A DNA stretch of 64,000 nucleotides from Vibrio sp. S17_S38. Lineage in GTDB: Bacteria; Pseudomonadota; Gammaproteobacteria; Enterobacterales; Vibrionaceae. Position 1 is the first letter of the stretch. Every line of letters starts with the position of its first letter. This document shows, piece by piece, positions 11,811 through 21,459 of this stretch. The notes under the pieces are model-generated. The model did not search any database. It had not been told where the DNA came from and saw only the letters and a list, made by a program, of their open reading frames with translations. The position numbers and the translations under genes were made by a program. The DNA lies in contig NZ_JAAUWW010000003.1 in assembly GCF_014694375.1 (NCBI RefSeq), positions 62,001-126,000 on the forward strand, in the 5' to 3' direction.

Positions 11811-12656
11811 CTACTGGCAAAGAAAATACAGTAGAGCAAAAACAGGAAATGCAGCCATTAAGCTATCAATTCGATCAAGAACTCCACCATGCCCGGGAAT
11901 AATATTACTGCTATCTTTTATATCTGCCACACGCTTAAACATGCTTTCGACAAGATCACCTAATACTGAAATTACCACTGTGATGAACGTAATAACGAAC
12001 ATTGTTATTAAATTAGCAAAATGAATATCAAATAGTTTAGCAACAACCCAACCTACCAGCATCGCTAATATCATGCCACCAAATAAGCCTTCTAATGTTT
12101 TATTCGGGCTAACTTTTGGTGCCATTTTATGCTTACCAAATGCTTTTCCAGTAAAATAAGCGCCGGTGTCTGCTGCCCACACTAATAAGCATACATACAT
12201 AACTAACTTAGCCCCATGGAGTGGGTGTACTGCATATCCTTCCGAACGGAGTATAAACACACTCCATATGAATGGCAGAATCGATAAAATACCAAACAAA
12301 TGACGTAGAGAAAGACTCTTACTCCATATGCGAGTACTTTTGGGATAAGTCAACGCTAACAAGCTAGCAAATATCCACCATAAACTACCTACACTCAAAA
12401 TTGCGAGATGTATGTTTGAAACTTGGGATAAGCTCTCAACATCAACTGGAATAAATACAAAACTGGCAAGCAGAGCAATAACTGCAGGAAATAAATTTTT
12501 CACTCGAGTGTTAGGACTAATAAACTGAGTCCACTCCCAAAGGCCAATACATGCGACGGCAGTCAAAGCAGCTATAAACAAAGGAATAGGTAATTGAAAA
12601 ATCCCCCATACTACCAAAGGAGCTAAAATCAATGCTGTAATAATTCGTTGTTTCAA
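11811..12656 (-). CDS. cdsA: Phosphatidate cytidylyltransferase
   Basis: CdsA makes CDP-diacylglycerol from phosphatidate and CTP, the branch point for all phospholipids. The 281-residue protein is mostly membrane helices and carries the family signature SSNIIPGHGGVLDRIDSL near the C-terminus and SPNKTLEGLFGG before it. The start codon appears to be TTG: AAGGA lies seven bases upstream and the N-terminus (KQRIITALILAPL) matches the family start. The nearby ATG is out of frame and stops after three codons. Confidence 0.95.
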   Translation of the reverse strand: MKQRIITALILAPLVVWGIFQLPIPLFIAALTAVACIGLWEWTQFISPNTRVKNLFPAVIALLASFVFIPVDVESLSQVSNIHLAILSVGSLWWIFASLLALTYPKSTRIWSKSLSLRHLFGILSILPFIWSVFILRSEGYAVHPLHGAKLVMYVCLLVWAADTGAYFTGKAFGKHKMAPKVSPNKTLEGLFGGMILAMLVGWVVAKLFDIHFANLITMFVITFITVVISVLGDLVESMFKRVADIKDSSNIIPGHGGVLDRIDSLMAAFPVFALLYFLCQ

Positions 12657-12679
12657 ACTTCCATCCTTATGCTTTATCT

Positions 12680-13435
12680 CTATTTATGGTTCATTAATGA
12701 TTGCAGCTGTTCACTCGTACAACCAAATCGTCTCTCACGATTAATAAACCAAGAAATTGCTTCTAATAACGCTTGTTCATTAAATTCCGGCCAATAAAGA
12801 TCGGTAAAGTACAATTCAGCATAAGCCATCTGCCATAACATAAAGTTACTAATTCGACATTCGCCACTAGTCCTGATCATAAGATCCACATCAGGTAAAT
12901 CAGACATGCATAAATATTGCGAAATTGATTCTTCGGTTATATCTTCAGATTTAAACTGTTGATTTTCAATGGATATTGCTAACTGCTTAACAGCTTGAGT
13001 AATATCCCACTTACCACCATAATTTGCGGCCACATTAACTACTAGCCCTGTATTACTCTGGGTGAGATATTCAGCTTCTGCTATTTTTTTTTGCAGAGAA
13101 GAACTAAAACGAGATTTGTCCCCAACAATTTTAAGTTTCAAATTGTTTTTATGCAGTTTTTTGACTTCTTTAGTCAGCACCATCATGAACAAGTCCATTA
13201 ATAATCCGACTTCTTCTTGGGGCCGCTTCCAATTCTCACTACTAAAAGCAAATAAAGTAACCGCTTTAATCCCCAAACGAGAAGACGTACTTATAGTCTC
13301 CCGCACAGCTTTTACCGCAACACGATGCCCATACAGTCGAGGCTTACCTTGTTGTTTAGCCCAACGGCCATTACCATCCATGATAATTGCAATATGCTGA
13401 GGTAAAAGTTCCGATGAGAGTTGAACGTCTGACAT
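12680..13435 (-). CDS. uppS: Undecaprenyl diphosphate synthase
   Basis: UppS (IspU) adds eight isopentenyl units to farnesyl diphosphate and makes the lipid carrier for peptidoglycan and O-antigen. The 251-residue protein has the family N-terminal motif [18 protein letters not shown], with the catalytic Asp, the segment [11 protein letters not shown], and the C-terminal [20 protein letters not shown]. It is the first gene after the frr terminator, so a promoter should lie in 13436-13470 or read-through must occur. Confidence 0.97.
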   Translation of the reverse strand: MSDVQLSSELLPQHIAIIMDGNGRWAKQQGKPRLYGHRVAVKAVRETISTSSRLGIKAVTLFAFSSENWKRPQEEVGLLMDLFMMVLTKEVKKLHKNNLKLKIVGDKSRFSSSLQKKIAEAEYLTQSNTGLVVNVAANYGGKWDITQAVKQLAISIENQQFKSEDITEESISQYLCMSDLPDVDLMIRTSGECRISNFMLWQMAYAELYFTDLYWPEFNEQALLEAISWFINRERRFGCTSEQLQSLMNHK

Positions 13436-13469
13436 TATTTAAAGTCTTTTTATTAGGCCAAAATAAAAA

Positions 13470-13506
13470 ACGCCATACTGATAGATTAATAAATCAGCAC
13501 AGCGCT
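13470..13506 (-). terminator. Intrinsic terminator after frr
   Basis: On the minus strand a 13-bp stem, containing several G-T pairs, closes a loop of about 10 bases and is followed by TTTTTTATTTT (plus-strand A-run 13461-13470). It lies 20 bp after the frr stop and separates pyrH-frr from the uppS-to-dnaE run. Confidence 0.7.
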
Positions 13507-13525
13507 TCCCAATTTGAGCGGAAAA

Positions 13526-14083
13526 TTAAACTTCCATTAACTCTTTTTCTTTCACAGCTAAGAGATCATCAATATTTTTGATCGCTACATCTGTGATTTT
13601 TTGAATCTCATCTTGTGCTTTGTGATCTTCATCTTCTGAAATTTCTTTGTCTTTCAGTAACGATTTAAAATCACCGTTAGCATCACGGCGAATATTTCGT
13701 ACTGCTACACGGCCACCTTCCGCTTCAGCACGGACAATTTTCACTAAGTCTTTACGACGCTCTTCCGTTAATGCAGGAAGTGGTACACGGATAACCGTAC
13801 CAGCAGACATTGGATTTAAACCAAGATCTGATTTCATTATCGCCTTTTCTACTGCTTGAGTCAGTTCTCGATCAAAAACAGTGATAGCCAATGTGCGGGC
13901 ATCTTCTGCAATGATGTTTGCAACTTGATTAAGCGGAGTTGGTGCTCCGTAATATTCTACTGAAATATTTTGTAAAATACTTGGATGCGCTCGACCAGTA
14001 CGGATCTTTGATAGATTACTTTTAAGAGCTTCAACACTCTTATGCATACGCTCTTGAGCGTCTTTTTGAATTTCGTTAATCAC
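13526..14083 (-). CDS. frr: Ribosome recycling factor
   Basis: RRF splits the post-termination ribosome together with EF-G. The 185 residues are the exact family length, starting [20 protein letters not shown], with the typical segments [11 protein letters not shown] and [19 protein letters not shown]. It is 64 bp after pyrH, and a terminator hairpin follows. Confidence 0.97.
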   Translation of the reverse strand: MINEIQKDAQERMHKSVEALKSNLSKIRTGRAHPSILQNISVEYYGAPTPLNQVANIIAEDARTLAITVFDRELTQAVEKAIMKSDLGLNPMSAGTVIRVPLPALTEERRKDLVKIVRAEAEGGRVAVRNIRRDANGDFKSLLKDKEISEDEDHKAQDEIQKITDVAIKNIDDLLAVKEKELMEV

Positions 14084-14147
14084 GGTATCACCTTAATTAT
14101 TGATATTTTAACAGAGCAAGAAAGCTATTCTATTTGCCCTTTTTACT

Positions 14148-14882
14148 TTATTCCGAGAGATCGCTAATCAATGTCCCTTCCTGCTCACCCATCACGACGC
14201 GGCGTAACGCGCCAGGCTTATTCATATTGAACACACGAATTGGCATTTTATGATCACGAGCCAAAGTAAAGGCAGCTAAATCCATTACTTTTAATTCTTT
14301 TTCTAATACGCTGTTGTAACTGAGTTTATCACATAAAATCGCATCAGGGTTAGCGACAGGATCGGCAGTATAAACACCATCCACTTTGGTTGCTTTTAAG
14401 ACAACATCCGCTTCAATTTCAATCCCACGCAAGCATGCTGCTGAGTCAGTAGTAAAAAATGGATTACCTGTACCCGCAGAGAAAATCACAACGCGGCCTT
14501 GACGCAATTGGCTAATAGCATCAGCCCAATTGTAATCATCACACACACCTTTAAGAGGAATCGCCGACATAACACGGGCATTCACATAAGCCCGGTGAAG
14601 AGCATCACGCATAGCTAAACCATTCATTACAGTTGCAAGCATACCCATATGATCACCAACAACACGATTCATACCAGCTTCGGCAAGACCAGCTCCACGA
14701 AATAGGTTACCACCACCGATAACTACGCCAACTTGAACACCAAGTTCAACTAATTCTTTCACTTCTTGAGCCATACGGTCTAAAACCGTAGGATCGATAC
14801 CAAAACCTTCTGCTCCCTGTAAGGCTTCACCACTAAGTTTTAACAAAATACGTTGATATGCAGGCTTAGGATTCGTTGTCAT
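14148..14882 (-). CDS. pyrH: Uridylate kinase
   Basis: PyrH phosphorylates UMP to UDP in pyrimidine nucleotide synthesis; it is a hexamer allosterically controlled by GTP and UTP. The 244 residues show [13 protein letters not shown] at the N-terminus, [11 protein letters not shown], and [16 protein letters not shown], all amino acid kinase family motifs. AAAGG lies eight bases before the ATG. A five-codon ORF with its own strong ribosome site lies just upstream (see 14920-14937). Confidence 0.97.
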   Translation of the reverse strand: MTTNPKPAYQRILLKLSGEALQGAEGFGIDPTVLDRMAQEVKELVELGVQVGVVIGGGNLFRGAGLAEAGMNRVVGDHMGMLATVMNGLAMRDALHRAYVNARVMSAIPLKGVCDDYNWADAISQLRQGRVVIFSAGTGNPFFTTDSAACLRGIEIEADVVLKATKVDGVYTADPVANPDAILCDKLSYNSVLEKELKVMDLAAFTLARDHKMPIRVFNMNKPGALRRVVMGEQEGTLISDLSE

Positions 14883-14919
14883 GGAGTTTACCTTTCAAAA
14901 AGTGTTATTTGATTAACTG

Positions 14920-14937
14920 TTACGGATAAATATGCAT
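14920..14937 (-). other. Five-codon leader ORF upstream of pyrH (MHIYP)
   Basis: On the minus strand a GGGAGG Shine-Dalgarno sequence at 14945-14950 sits exactly seven bases before an ATG that opens MHIYP-stop, ending 37 bases before the pyrH start. The ribosome site is stronger than that of pyrH itself. It could be a leader peptide or a ribosome standby site. No function can be assigned from the sequence, and chance occurrence is possible. Confidence 0.4.
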
Positions 14938-15008
14938 AAGTTAACCTCCCAAAAAGGCTAGCATAATATTTATTCATAACAACTAACGAATTATCCTTAT
15001 TCACAAAA

Positions 15009-15031
15009 AGACCGCAGCATGGCCACGGTCT
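15009..15031 (-). terminator. Intrinsic terminator after tsf
   Basis: On the minus strand the stem AGACCG/CGGTCT with an 11-base loop is followed by TTTTTG. It lies 27 bp after the tsf stop and ends the rpsB-tsf operon before pyrH. Confidence 0.8.
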
Positions 15032-15057
15032 CTTAGATTAACTATACAAAATAGGAA

Positions 15058-15903
15058 TTAACCTTTTTGTACTGCTGCAACTTCATCAGCAAAGCTCATT
15101 TCAGCAGCTTTCTCGATACCTTCACCAACTTCTAAACGTACGAAGCTAGTTACTGTTGCGCCTTTTTCTTTTAAGAATTCACCAACAGTTTTCTTAGGTT
15201 CCATGATGAATGCTTGACCAGTAAGAGAAACCTCACCAGTAAATTTCTTCATACGACCAATAACCATCTTCTCAGCGATTTCTTGTGGTTTGCCTTCATT
15301 CATTGCGATTTCAATTTGAACCGCTTTCTCTTTAGCTACCACATCTGCAGGCACATCTTCAGGATGAACATATTCAGGCTTAGAAGCTGCAACGTGCATT
15401 GCAACATGCTTGATAGTTTCTTCATCTGCATCACCCGCAACAACTACGCCAATGCGCTCACCGTGACGGTATGAACCTACTTTAGCGCCTTCAATGTAAA
15501 CAACACGACGAATGCCGATGTTCTCACCGATTTTAGCAACTAGAGCAATACGAGTTTCTTCAAATTGAGCTTGAAGTGCTTCAACATCTGAACGCTCAGT
15601 AAGTGCAGAGTCAAGAACAGCATTGGCAAAACCTAGGAAGTTTGCATCTTTTGCTACGAAGTCAGTTTGACAGTTTACTTCTAGAAGCACTGCAAATCCT
15701 TCACCTTCTTTAACTAAGATGGTTCCTTCAGCAGCGATATTACCCGCTTTTTTAGCCGCTTTTGCAGCTCCGCTTTTACGCATGTTTTCAATTGCTAATT
15801 CGATATCAGCATTTGCTTCAACAAGCGCTTTTTTACAATCCATCATGCCTGCGCCAGTACGCTCACGCAATTCTTTAACTAGAGCAGCTGTTACTGTTGC
15901 CAT
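15058..15903 (-). CDS. tsf: Elongation factor Ts
   Basis: EF-Ts exchanges GDP for GTP on EF-Tu. The chosen start at 15903 gives 281 residues beginning [27 protein letters not shown], the conserved N-terminal domain, with a GAGG site upstream. The open frame extends eight codons further, but those lack homology. The key motif CQTDFVAKD, which contacts EF-Tu, lies near residue 79. It is cotranscribed with rpsB through an intergenic hairpin. Confidence 0.97.
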   Translation of the reverse strand: MATVTAALVKELRERTGAGMMDCKKALVEANADIELAIENMRKSGAAKAAKKAGNIAAEGTILVKEGEGFAVLLEVNCQTDFVAKDANFLGFANAVLDSALTERSDVEALQAQFEETRIALVAKIGENIGIRRVVYIEGAKVGSYRHGERIGVVVAGDADEETIKHVAMHVAASKPEYVHPEDVPADVVAKEKAVQIEIAMNEGKPQEIAEKMVIGRMKKFTGEVSLTGQAFIMEPKKTVGEFLKEKGATVTSFVRLEVGEGIEKAAEMSFADEVAAVQKG

Positions 15904-15941
15904 GGTATAATCCTCGGTTGGTTCCAAAAATGGTAAAAAAC

Positions 15942-15979
15942 AGGGGCCAGCTTAATTTTACATTAAAAGCATGGCCCCT
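15942..15979 (-). terminator. Attenuator-like hairpin between rpsB and tsf
   Basis: On the minus strand a long stem (AGGGGCC...GGCCCCT, extended by GC and AAGC/GCTT pairs) is followed by GTTTTTT. It has the form of an intrinsic terminator inside the rpsB-tsf operon. E. coli also has a partial terminator at this place, so read-through that sets the S2 to EF-Ts ratio is the likely role. Confidence 0.75.
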
Positions 15980-16050
15980 ATTACTAACTATAACTTAACC
16001 TTAACTACCAAATAATGACAATCAACGCTAAGTGACAAGGAGCAGTGATA

Positions 16051-16779
16051 TTAAGCTTCTTCTACGAAACTATCTTTATCAGAAACTGCAGCTACGTCTT
16101 TGTTACGACCTTCAGTTACTGTTTGAGCAGCAGCGTTTAGGTAAAGTTGTACAGCACGGATTGCGTCATCATTACCAGGAATGATGAAATCAATGCCATC
16201 TGGATCAGAGTTAGTATCTACTACTGCAAACACTGGGATACCTAGGTGGTTTGCTTCTTTAACTGCAATGTGCTCGTGATCAGCATCGATTACGAATAAT
16301 GCGTCAGGTAAACCACCCATGTTTTTAATACCACCAAGGGATTTTTCAAGTTTCTCCATTGTGCGCGTACGCATTAGAGCTTCTTTCTTAGTGATTTTTT
16401 CAAACGTACCATCTTGAGATTGCGCTTCAAATTCTTTAAGACGTTTGATTGATTGACGAACTGTTTTAAAGTTAGTCAACATACCGCCTAACCAGCGGTT
16501 GTTTACGTAGTACTGATTGCTTGCAATTGCCGCTTCTTTGATTGATTCAGAAGCCGCACGCTTAGTACCAACGAAAAGTACTTTACCTTTACGCTCACCG
16601 ATTTTGCTAAGCTCTGCTAGCGCTTCGTTGAACATAGGAACTGTTTTTTCTAAGTTGATGATATGAACTTTGTTACGAGCACCAAAGATGAAAGGCTTCA
16701 TTTTTGGGTTCCAGTAACGAGTTTGGTGACCAAAGTGAACACCAGCTTTAAGCATATCGCGCATTGATACAGTTGCCAT
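16051..16779 (-). CDS. rpsB: 30S ribosomal protein S2
   Basis: S2 is a late-binding small-subunit protein at the platform, held by S1. From the chosen ATG at 16779 the protein is 242 residues and begins [29 protein letters not shown], the conserved start. The open frame runs 56 codons further upstream through the leader RNA, but that part is not S2 and would cross the structured leader. AGAGG lies about 9 bases before the start. Confidence 0.97.
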   Translation of the reverse strand: MATVSMRDMLKAGVHFGHQTRYWNPKMKPFIFGARNKVHIINLEKTVPMFNEALAELSKIGERKGKVLFVGTKRAASESIKEAAIASNQYYVNNRWLGGMLTNFKTVRQSIKRLKEFEAQSQDGTFEKITKKEALMRTRTMEKLEKSLGGIKNMGGLPDALFVIDADHEHIAVKEANHLGIPVFAVVDTNSDPDGIDFIIPGNDDAIRAVQLYLNAAAQTVTEGRNKDVAAVSDKDSFVEEA

Positions 16780-16950
16780 TATATAATCCTCTTTAATGGG
16801 GTTAGGCCTCCACATCCCCCATGACTCCGACCCAAGTTCAATATTGACTTGAGCACCCCGGATCACGTGTCGGAATGTGTGTGATTTAAGAAATAAGTAT
16901 GTGAAACTCACATTGCTACGCCAAATACAGGAGTGAACAGATGCCAATTT
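16780..16950 (-). promoter_or_regulatory. rpsB leader RNA with putative S2 autoregulatory structure
   Basis: The 5' leader folds into a helix closed by TCCGAC (plus 16826-16831) and GTCGGA (16869-16874) around an inner CAAGT/ACTTG stem, followed by the G-rich stretch just before the gene. In gammaproteobacteria S2 represses rpsB-tsf by binding its own leader, so an S2 operator here is likely. The assignment rests on position and fold, not on a covariance search. Confidence 0.6.
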
Positions 16951-16958
16951 CGGTGCGC

Positions 16959-16964
16959 TTTATA
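16959..16964 (-). promoter_or_regulatory. rpsB-tsf promoter, extended -10 box
   Basis: On the minus strand TGGTATAAA forms an extended -10 element (TG one base before TATAAA), followed by a GC-rich discriminator GCGC typical of growth-rate and ppGpp controlled ribosomal promoters. The -35 region is weak. It would start a leader of roughly 175 bases. Confidence 0.55.
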
Positions 16965-17137
16965 CCATAAAACCCACTTATTAATCCAGAAAAACTCATT
17001 AACTTGCTATCATTTTTTATTCATTTAGCCTGACATGTGAATTTTTAACCTAATTATACTGATGATAACGGATTTCAATTGCGATTAGCGCCGTCACTGA
17101 ATACACTATTAACAATAGTTAAAAAGGCCAAATAAAC

Positions 17138-18016
17138 ATGACGATTAAAATTAAAACCGCCGAAGAAATTGAAAAAATGCGCATTGCTTGTAAATTAGCA
17201 GCCGATACACTTGAAATGATCGAACCGCATGTCAAAGCCGGCGTAACCACCGAAGAGCTCAATCAGATTTGCCATGATTACGGCATTAAACACGGCGCGT
17301 ATTCAGCACCACTTGATTATCATGGCTATCCAAAATCAATTTGTACTTCCATTAATCATATTGTTTGCCACGGTATTCCTGCATCGCAAGACGAAATTGG
17401 CAGCAATGGACAACTCAAGCCAGCGGTATTAAAAAATGGCGATATTTTAAATATCGACATTACAGTTATCGTACCTAATGACCCTAATGCAGATCTCAGT
17501 GTGAGACCTGATGGTTATTACGGTGACACGTCAAAGATGTTTTTAATTGGTGATGTTGCACCAGCCGATAAGCGTCTATGTATGGTGACTCAAGAAGCTC
17601 TGTATGTTGGGCTTCGTAAGGTCAAACCAGGTTTACAGCTTGGTGAAATTGGCACCGCGATTGAAAAATATATTAAAGACAGCAACAAGAAAAATCCTCG
17701 TAATAAATTTTCTATCGTAAGAGATTTTTGTGGACATGGTATTGGTGATGAATTCCATGAAGAGCCACAAGTTGTTCATTACAAAAACACCGACCGTCGC
17801 ATTTTAAAAGAAGGCATGATATTTACTATTGAGCCAATGATTAACGCAGGGAAATTTGGCGTAACCGTTGATGCTGCTGATGACTGGACGGTTTATACTG
17901 GTGACGCTAAAAACTCAGCTCAATACGAACACACCATTGTTGTCACCAAAACTGGCTGTGAAGTAATGACATTACGCTCAGAAGAGAACATTCCTCGCAT
18001 TATGCATAACAGCTAA
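17138..18016 (+). CDS. map: Methionine aminopeptidase, type I
   Basis: MetAP removes the N-terminal methionine from new proteins. The 292 residues carry the five metal ligands of the family: Asp in NIDITV, Asp in YYGDTSKMF, His in FCGHGIG, Glu in FTIEPMI and Glu in QYEHTIVV. The protein is about 28 residues longer than E. coli MetAP because of short insertions (around ASQDEIGSNGQLKP, PNDPNADLSVRPD and DSNKKNPRNKF). It is divergent from rpsB, as in many gammaproteobacteria, and followed by its own terminator. Confidence 0.96.
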   Translation: MTIKIKTAEEIEKMRIACKLAADTLEMIEPHVKAGVTTEELNQICHDYGIKHGAYSAPLDYHGYPKSICTSINHIVCHGIPASQDEIGSNGQLKPAVLKNGDILNIDITVIVPNDPNADLSVRPDGYYGDTSKMFLIGDVAPADKRLCMVTQEALYVGLRKVKPGLQLGEIGTAIEKYIKDSNKKNPRNKFSIVRDFCGHGIGDEFHEEPQVVHYKNTDRRILKEGMIFTIEPMINAGKFGVTVDAADDWTVYTGDAKNSAQYEHTIVVTKTGCEVMTLRSEENIPRIMHNS

Positions 18017-18054
18017 GTCGAGAAATATATTAAGCCAAACGCTTCAATTTTATT

Positions 18055-18088
18055 GCCCTCTCGGATTTATCTGCGAGGGCTTTTTTTT
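18055..18088 (+). terminator. Intrinsic terminator after map
   Basis: A stem GCCCTC/GAGGGC (18055-18060 with 18075-18080) is followed by eight Ts. It ends map transcription 38 bp after the stop codon and lies upstream of glnD. Confidence 0.85.
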
Positions 18089-18160
18089 GTCTGCTCATTG
18101 GTTTTATAAGCTTGAAACGGTATTATCAAGACAGATTTTATTTGTTGCAGGGAACGCACA

Positions 18161-20782
18161 ATGCCATATCAACCGCCGACTAGCCTAAAAGATGATCAAA
18201 TTTGTCCGACAGAACTCAAATCTCAACTTGAGCAGTTTTCAATTCATCAAAAAGAAGCTTTTCTCGCTCATCAGCCAGTTGAAGATCTCGTACTTGCTCG
18301 CTCCGATTATATGGATTCAATCTTAGGTCGGCTGTGGCTATATTTTGGATTCAATGCATATTCATCTTTGAGTTTAATTGCAGTTGGTGGTTATGGCCGA
18401 GCTGAATTACACCCACTTTCTGACATTGATATTTTAGTATTGTCGAAAGAAAGCATTACTGAAGATATCAGCGCTAAAGTAAGCCAGTTCATCACATTGT
18501 TGTGGGATTTACGTTTAGAGGTTGGCCATAGCGTCCGAACACTTGATGAATGTATTCAAGTAGGATTAGATGATTTAACGGTTGCCACTAACTTACAAGA
18601 AGCACGATTTCTATGTGGTTGTAGCAGCACTTACACTTCATTAATTGAACAAATCAATGCCCCTACTTTTTGGCCAAGCGAAGTATTTTATAAAGCAAAA
18701 TTACAAGAACAGCGCGAGCGACATTCACGCTATCACGACACTACTTATAATTTAGAGCCCGATATAAAATCTAGCCCAGGCGGTTTGCGCGACATTCACA
18801 CACTAAGCTGGGTCGCCCGTCGTCACTTTGGCGCTACATCTTTACGTGAGATGAGTTATGCAGGATTTCTAACCGATGCAGAATATCGGGAGTTACTCGA
18901 ATGCCAAAACTTCTTATGGCGAGTGCGTTTCGCTCTGCACATTGAATTAAAACGCTACGACAATCGATTAACCTTTGGTCACCAAGCAAGTGTGGCTGAG
19001 AACTTAGGCTTTATCGGCGAAGGCAATCGCGGCATCGAAATGATGATGAAAGAGTTTTACCGCACCCTGCGCCGTGTTGCTGAACTCAATACCATGTTAC
19101 TAAAACTCTTTGATCAAGCCATCACTAACAAAGGAAAGCGACAAGAAGTCGAAATACTGTCTGATGATTTCCAGCGTCGAGACACCTTGATTGAAGCAAG
19201 AAAGCCCGCTTTATTTCAAGCTCGCCCAGAAACCATTCTCGACATGTTTCTGCATATTGCCAATGACTCCACCATCGAAGGTGTTAGCCCTGCTACTTTG
19301 AGACAACTACGCACAGCACGCCGACGCTTAAATCGTTTTCTTCATACCATTCCAGCCGCTCGTGAAAAATTCATGGAGCTTATCAATCACCCTAATGCTT
19401 TACATAAATCATTTGGTCTAATGCACCGTTTAGGAGTACTCGCGGCTTACCTTCCGCAATGGAGTCAAATCGTAGGGCAAATGCAATTCGATTTATTCCA
19501 TGTTTATACTGTCGATGAACACAGCATGCGAGTATTAAAAGAAATTCACGCCTTCGGTGATTCAAATAATCATACAGAGCACCCAATTTGCTGCGATGTG
19601 TATCCAAGGATTCAAAAGAAAAACTTATTAATCATCGCGGCTATTTTTCACGATATTGGCAAAGGTCGGGGTGGCGATCACTCAGAAATTGGCGCAGTTG
19701 AAGCCTATGATTTTTGTATTGAACATGGCTTATCAAAACCAGAAGCAAAAATGGTTTCTTGGCTTGTTCAAAACCACCTATTAATGTCAGTTACCGCGCA
19801 ACGTCGTGACATTTATGATCCTGATGTGATTACAGAATTTGCTAAGAAAGTACGTGATGAAGAATACTTAGAAAATTTAGTCTGCCTCACTGTGGCCGAC
19901 ATTTGCGCGACTAACCCTGAATTGTGGAATAGTTGGAAACGGACTTTATTAGCCGAATTATTTTATTCCACTCAGCGAGCTTTACGACGAGGGCTAGAAA
20001 ACCCAGTCGATGTCCGCGATCGTATTCGCCATAATCAACATATGGCCGCGGCAATGTTACGCAAAGAAAACTTCTCGCCAAGAGAGATTGAAGTGTTATG
20101 GCAACGCTTTAAGGCTGATTATTTCCTGCGGCATACCGCGAACCAAATAGCGTGGCATGGTGAACATTTATTAAAGCATGACCACCAAGCCCCTTTAGTT
20201 TTGATCAGCAAAAATGCATCACGAGGCGGCACGGAAGTCTTTATTTACGCTAAAGATAAAGCAAGTTTGTTTGCCACTATGGCTGCTGAATTAGATCGCC
20301 GCAATCTCAGCATTCACGATGCTCAAATTATGACAAGCAAAGACGGTTATGCACTCGATACGTTCATGGTACTCGACCACAATGGAGATCCAATTGAAGA
20401 CAATAGACACCAAATATTGCAAGAACAATTGACGACTATTCTCCAATCAACAGGGCTAAAACTGGCGACACCAAGACGCACTCCGCGTCAGTTATTGCAT
20501 TTCAATGTAAAGACTCAAATTAATTTCATTCCAACCAAAACAGGTAAGCGTAGTCTGATGGAATTAGTCGCTTTAGACACTCCTGGATTATTAGCTAGAG
20601 TCGGATCGGCTTTTGCTGAACTCGGCATTCATTTACATGGAGCTAAAATCACGACTATTGGAGAGCGAGCAGAAGATTTATTTATTCTTACCTCACCAGC
20701 AAGTGGAAGATTAGAAGAAGACGAAGAACAAGCGATTAAAGCGTTATTGATAACAAAAATAAAAGAGTTATCACCACATTAA
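18161..20782 (+). CDS. glnD: Bifunctional [protein-PII] uridylyltransferase/uridylyl-removing enzyme
   Basis: GlnD senses glutamine and adds or removes UMP on PII, setting nitrogen control of glutamine synthetase. The 873 residues contain the nucleotidyltransferase motif GGYGRAELHPLSDIDIL at about residues 76-92, the HD domain motif HDIGKGRGGDHSEIG near residue 497 for the removal reaction, and two C-terminal ACT domains (about residues 690-870). AGGGAA lies before the start. It follows map, the conserved order. Confidence 0.97.
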   Translation: MPYQPPTSLKDDQICPTELKSQLEQFSIHQKEAFLAHQPVEDLVLARSDYMDSILGRLWLYFGFNAYSSLSLIAVGGYGRAELHPLSDIDILVLSKESITEDISAKVSQFITLLWDLRLEVGHSVRTLDECIQVGLDDLTVATNLQEARFLCGCSSTYTSLIEQINAPTFWPSEVFYKAKLQEQRERHSRYHDTTYNLEPDIKSSPGGLRDIHTLSWVARRHFGATSLREMSYAGFLTDAEYRELLECQNFLWRVRFALHIELKRYDNRLTFGHQASVAENLGFIGEGNRGIEMMMKEFYRTLRRVAELNTMLLKLFDQAITNKGKRQEVEILSDDFQRRDTLIEARKPALFQARPETILDMFLHIANDSTIEGVSPATLRQLRTARRRLNRFLHTIPAAREKFMELINHPNALHKSFGLMHRLGVLAAYLPQWSQIVGQMQFDLFHVYTVDEHSMRVLKEIHAFGDSNNHTEHPICCDVYPRIQKKNLLIIAAIFHDIGKGRGGDHSEIGAVEAYDFCIEHGLSKPEAKMVSWLVQNHLLMSVTAQRRDIYDPDVITEFAKKVRDEEYLENLVCLTVADICATNPELWNSWKRTLLAELFYSTQRALRRGLENPVDVRDRIRHNQHMAAAMLRKENFSPREIEVLWQRFKADYFLRHTANQIAWHGEHLLKHDHQAPLVLISKNASRGGTEVFIYAKDKASLFATMAAELDRRNLSIHDAQIMTSKDGYALDTFMVLDHNGDPIEDNRHQILQEQLTTILQSTGLKLATPRRTPRQLLHFNVKTQINFIPTKTGKRSLMELVALDTPGLLARVGSAFAELGIHLHGAKITTIGERAEDLFILTSPASGRLEEDEEQAIKALLITKIKELSPH

Positions 20783-20859
20783 ACTCAAATTGAAGCTAGA
20801 ATTATCGATAGATTCTATGTTTAATTTAACGTGAAGATAAACGATTGAGGTAAATCTAT

Positions 20860-21243
20860 ATGTATCCAAATTTACAAACGCTCGGCATCACCGACCCTAA
20901 ATTAATAGCCCGCTATAGTTTGCGTCAAGAAGCTCAAGTCGATGTACTTAAAATCTATTTCCACAAACAAAAAGGTGAGCTTTTTGCTAAAAGTGTCAAA
21001 TTTAAATACCCACGTCAACGCAAAAACATCCGTGTAGAAAATAGTCAAGGCGGCTATAAAGAAACTACCGAAGTCAGCCCAAACCTCACTCAAGTAATGA
21101 CGGAGTTAAACAAAATAACTAAACCTAAACCGATGGATAACCAAGATATTAAGCATAAAATTTTAACTGATTTACGTCATTTAGAAAAAGTGGTGGCAGG
21201 TAAAATTGCTGATATTGAAGCGGATTTAGCAAAGCTGAAATAA
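20860..21243 (+). CDS. yaeH: UPF0325 family protein YaeH
   Basis: This 127-residue protein matches the YaeH family (UPF0325, DUF3461) over its full length, starting [24 protein letters not shown]. Its function is not known. It is charged, has no signal or membrane segment, and ends in a helical stretch [21 protein letters not shown] that may form a coiled coil. It lies 77 bp after glnD. E. coli yaeH is also in the map-glnD-dapD neighbourhood. Confidence 0.93.
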   Translation: MYPNLQTLGITDPKLIARYSLRQEAQVDVLKIYFHKQKGELFAKSVKFKYPRQRKNIRVENSQGGYKETTEVSPNLTQVMTELNKITKPKPMDNQDIKHKILTDLRHLEKVVAGKIADIEADLAKLK

Positions 21244-21459
21244 GGAAAATAAAGAGCAACATCTCCGTTCGCATAACGTCATTCGGTACATTAGCCTAAG
21301 CAAAGAAGATGCGGAATCTCCTCAACGCATTGAAACTCGAATTGCTGTCGGAGATCTTGATCTGCACTTCTACGTCGTTTTTCAGGATGACGATTTTCAG
21401 TTCCTATAACTGTTGTCACAGTGCCTCACTCCGAGGCTCGAAACTTATTTTCCTCACAA
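21244..21459. repeat. Intergenic repeat region with inverted motifs
   Basis: No gene is visible in this gap between yaeH and truC. ATCTCCG at 21261-21267 and CGGAGAT at 21349-21355 form an outer inverted repeat. The 20-base unit at 21373-21392 (CGTCGTTTTTCAGGATGACG) recurs in altered form near 24961 and 50455. A small hairpin GCCTC/GAGGC lies near 21423-21437. The region resembles dispersed intergenic repeats of Vibrionaceae rather than regulatory DNA. Confidence 0.55.

Noticed and set aside
16891..16912. GTGAAACTCAC as a CRP site
   Set aside because: The half-site spacing does not fit the CRP consensus.
16780..16947. N-terminal extension of S2
   Set aside because: The extra 56 codons run through the structured leader and are not part of any S2 protein.
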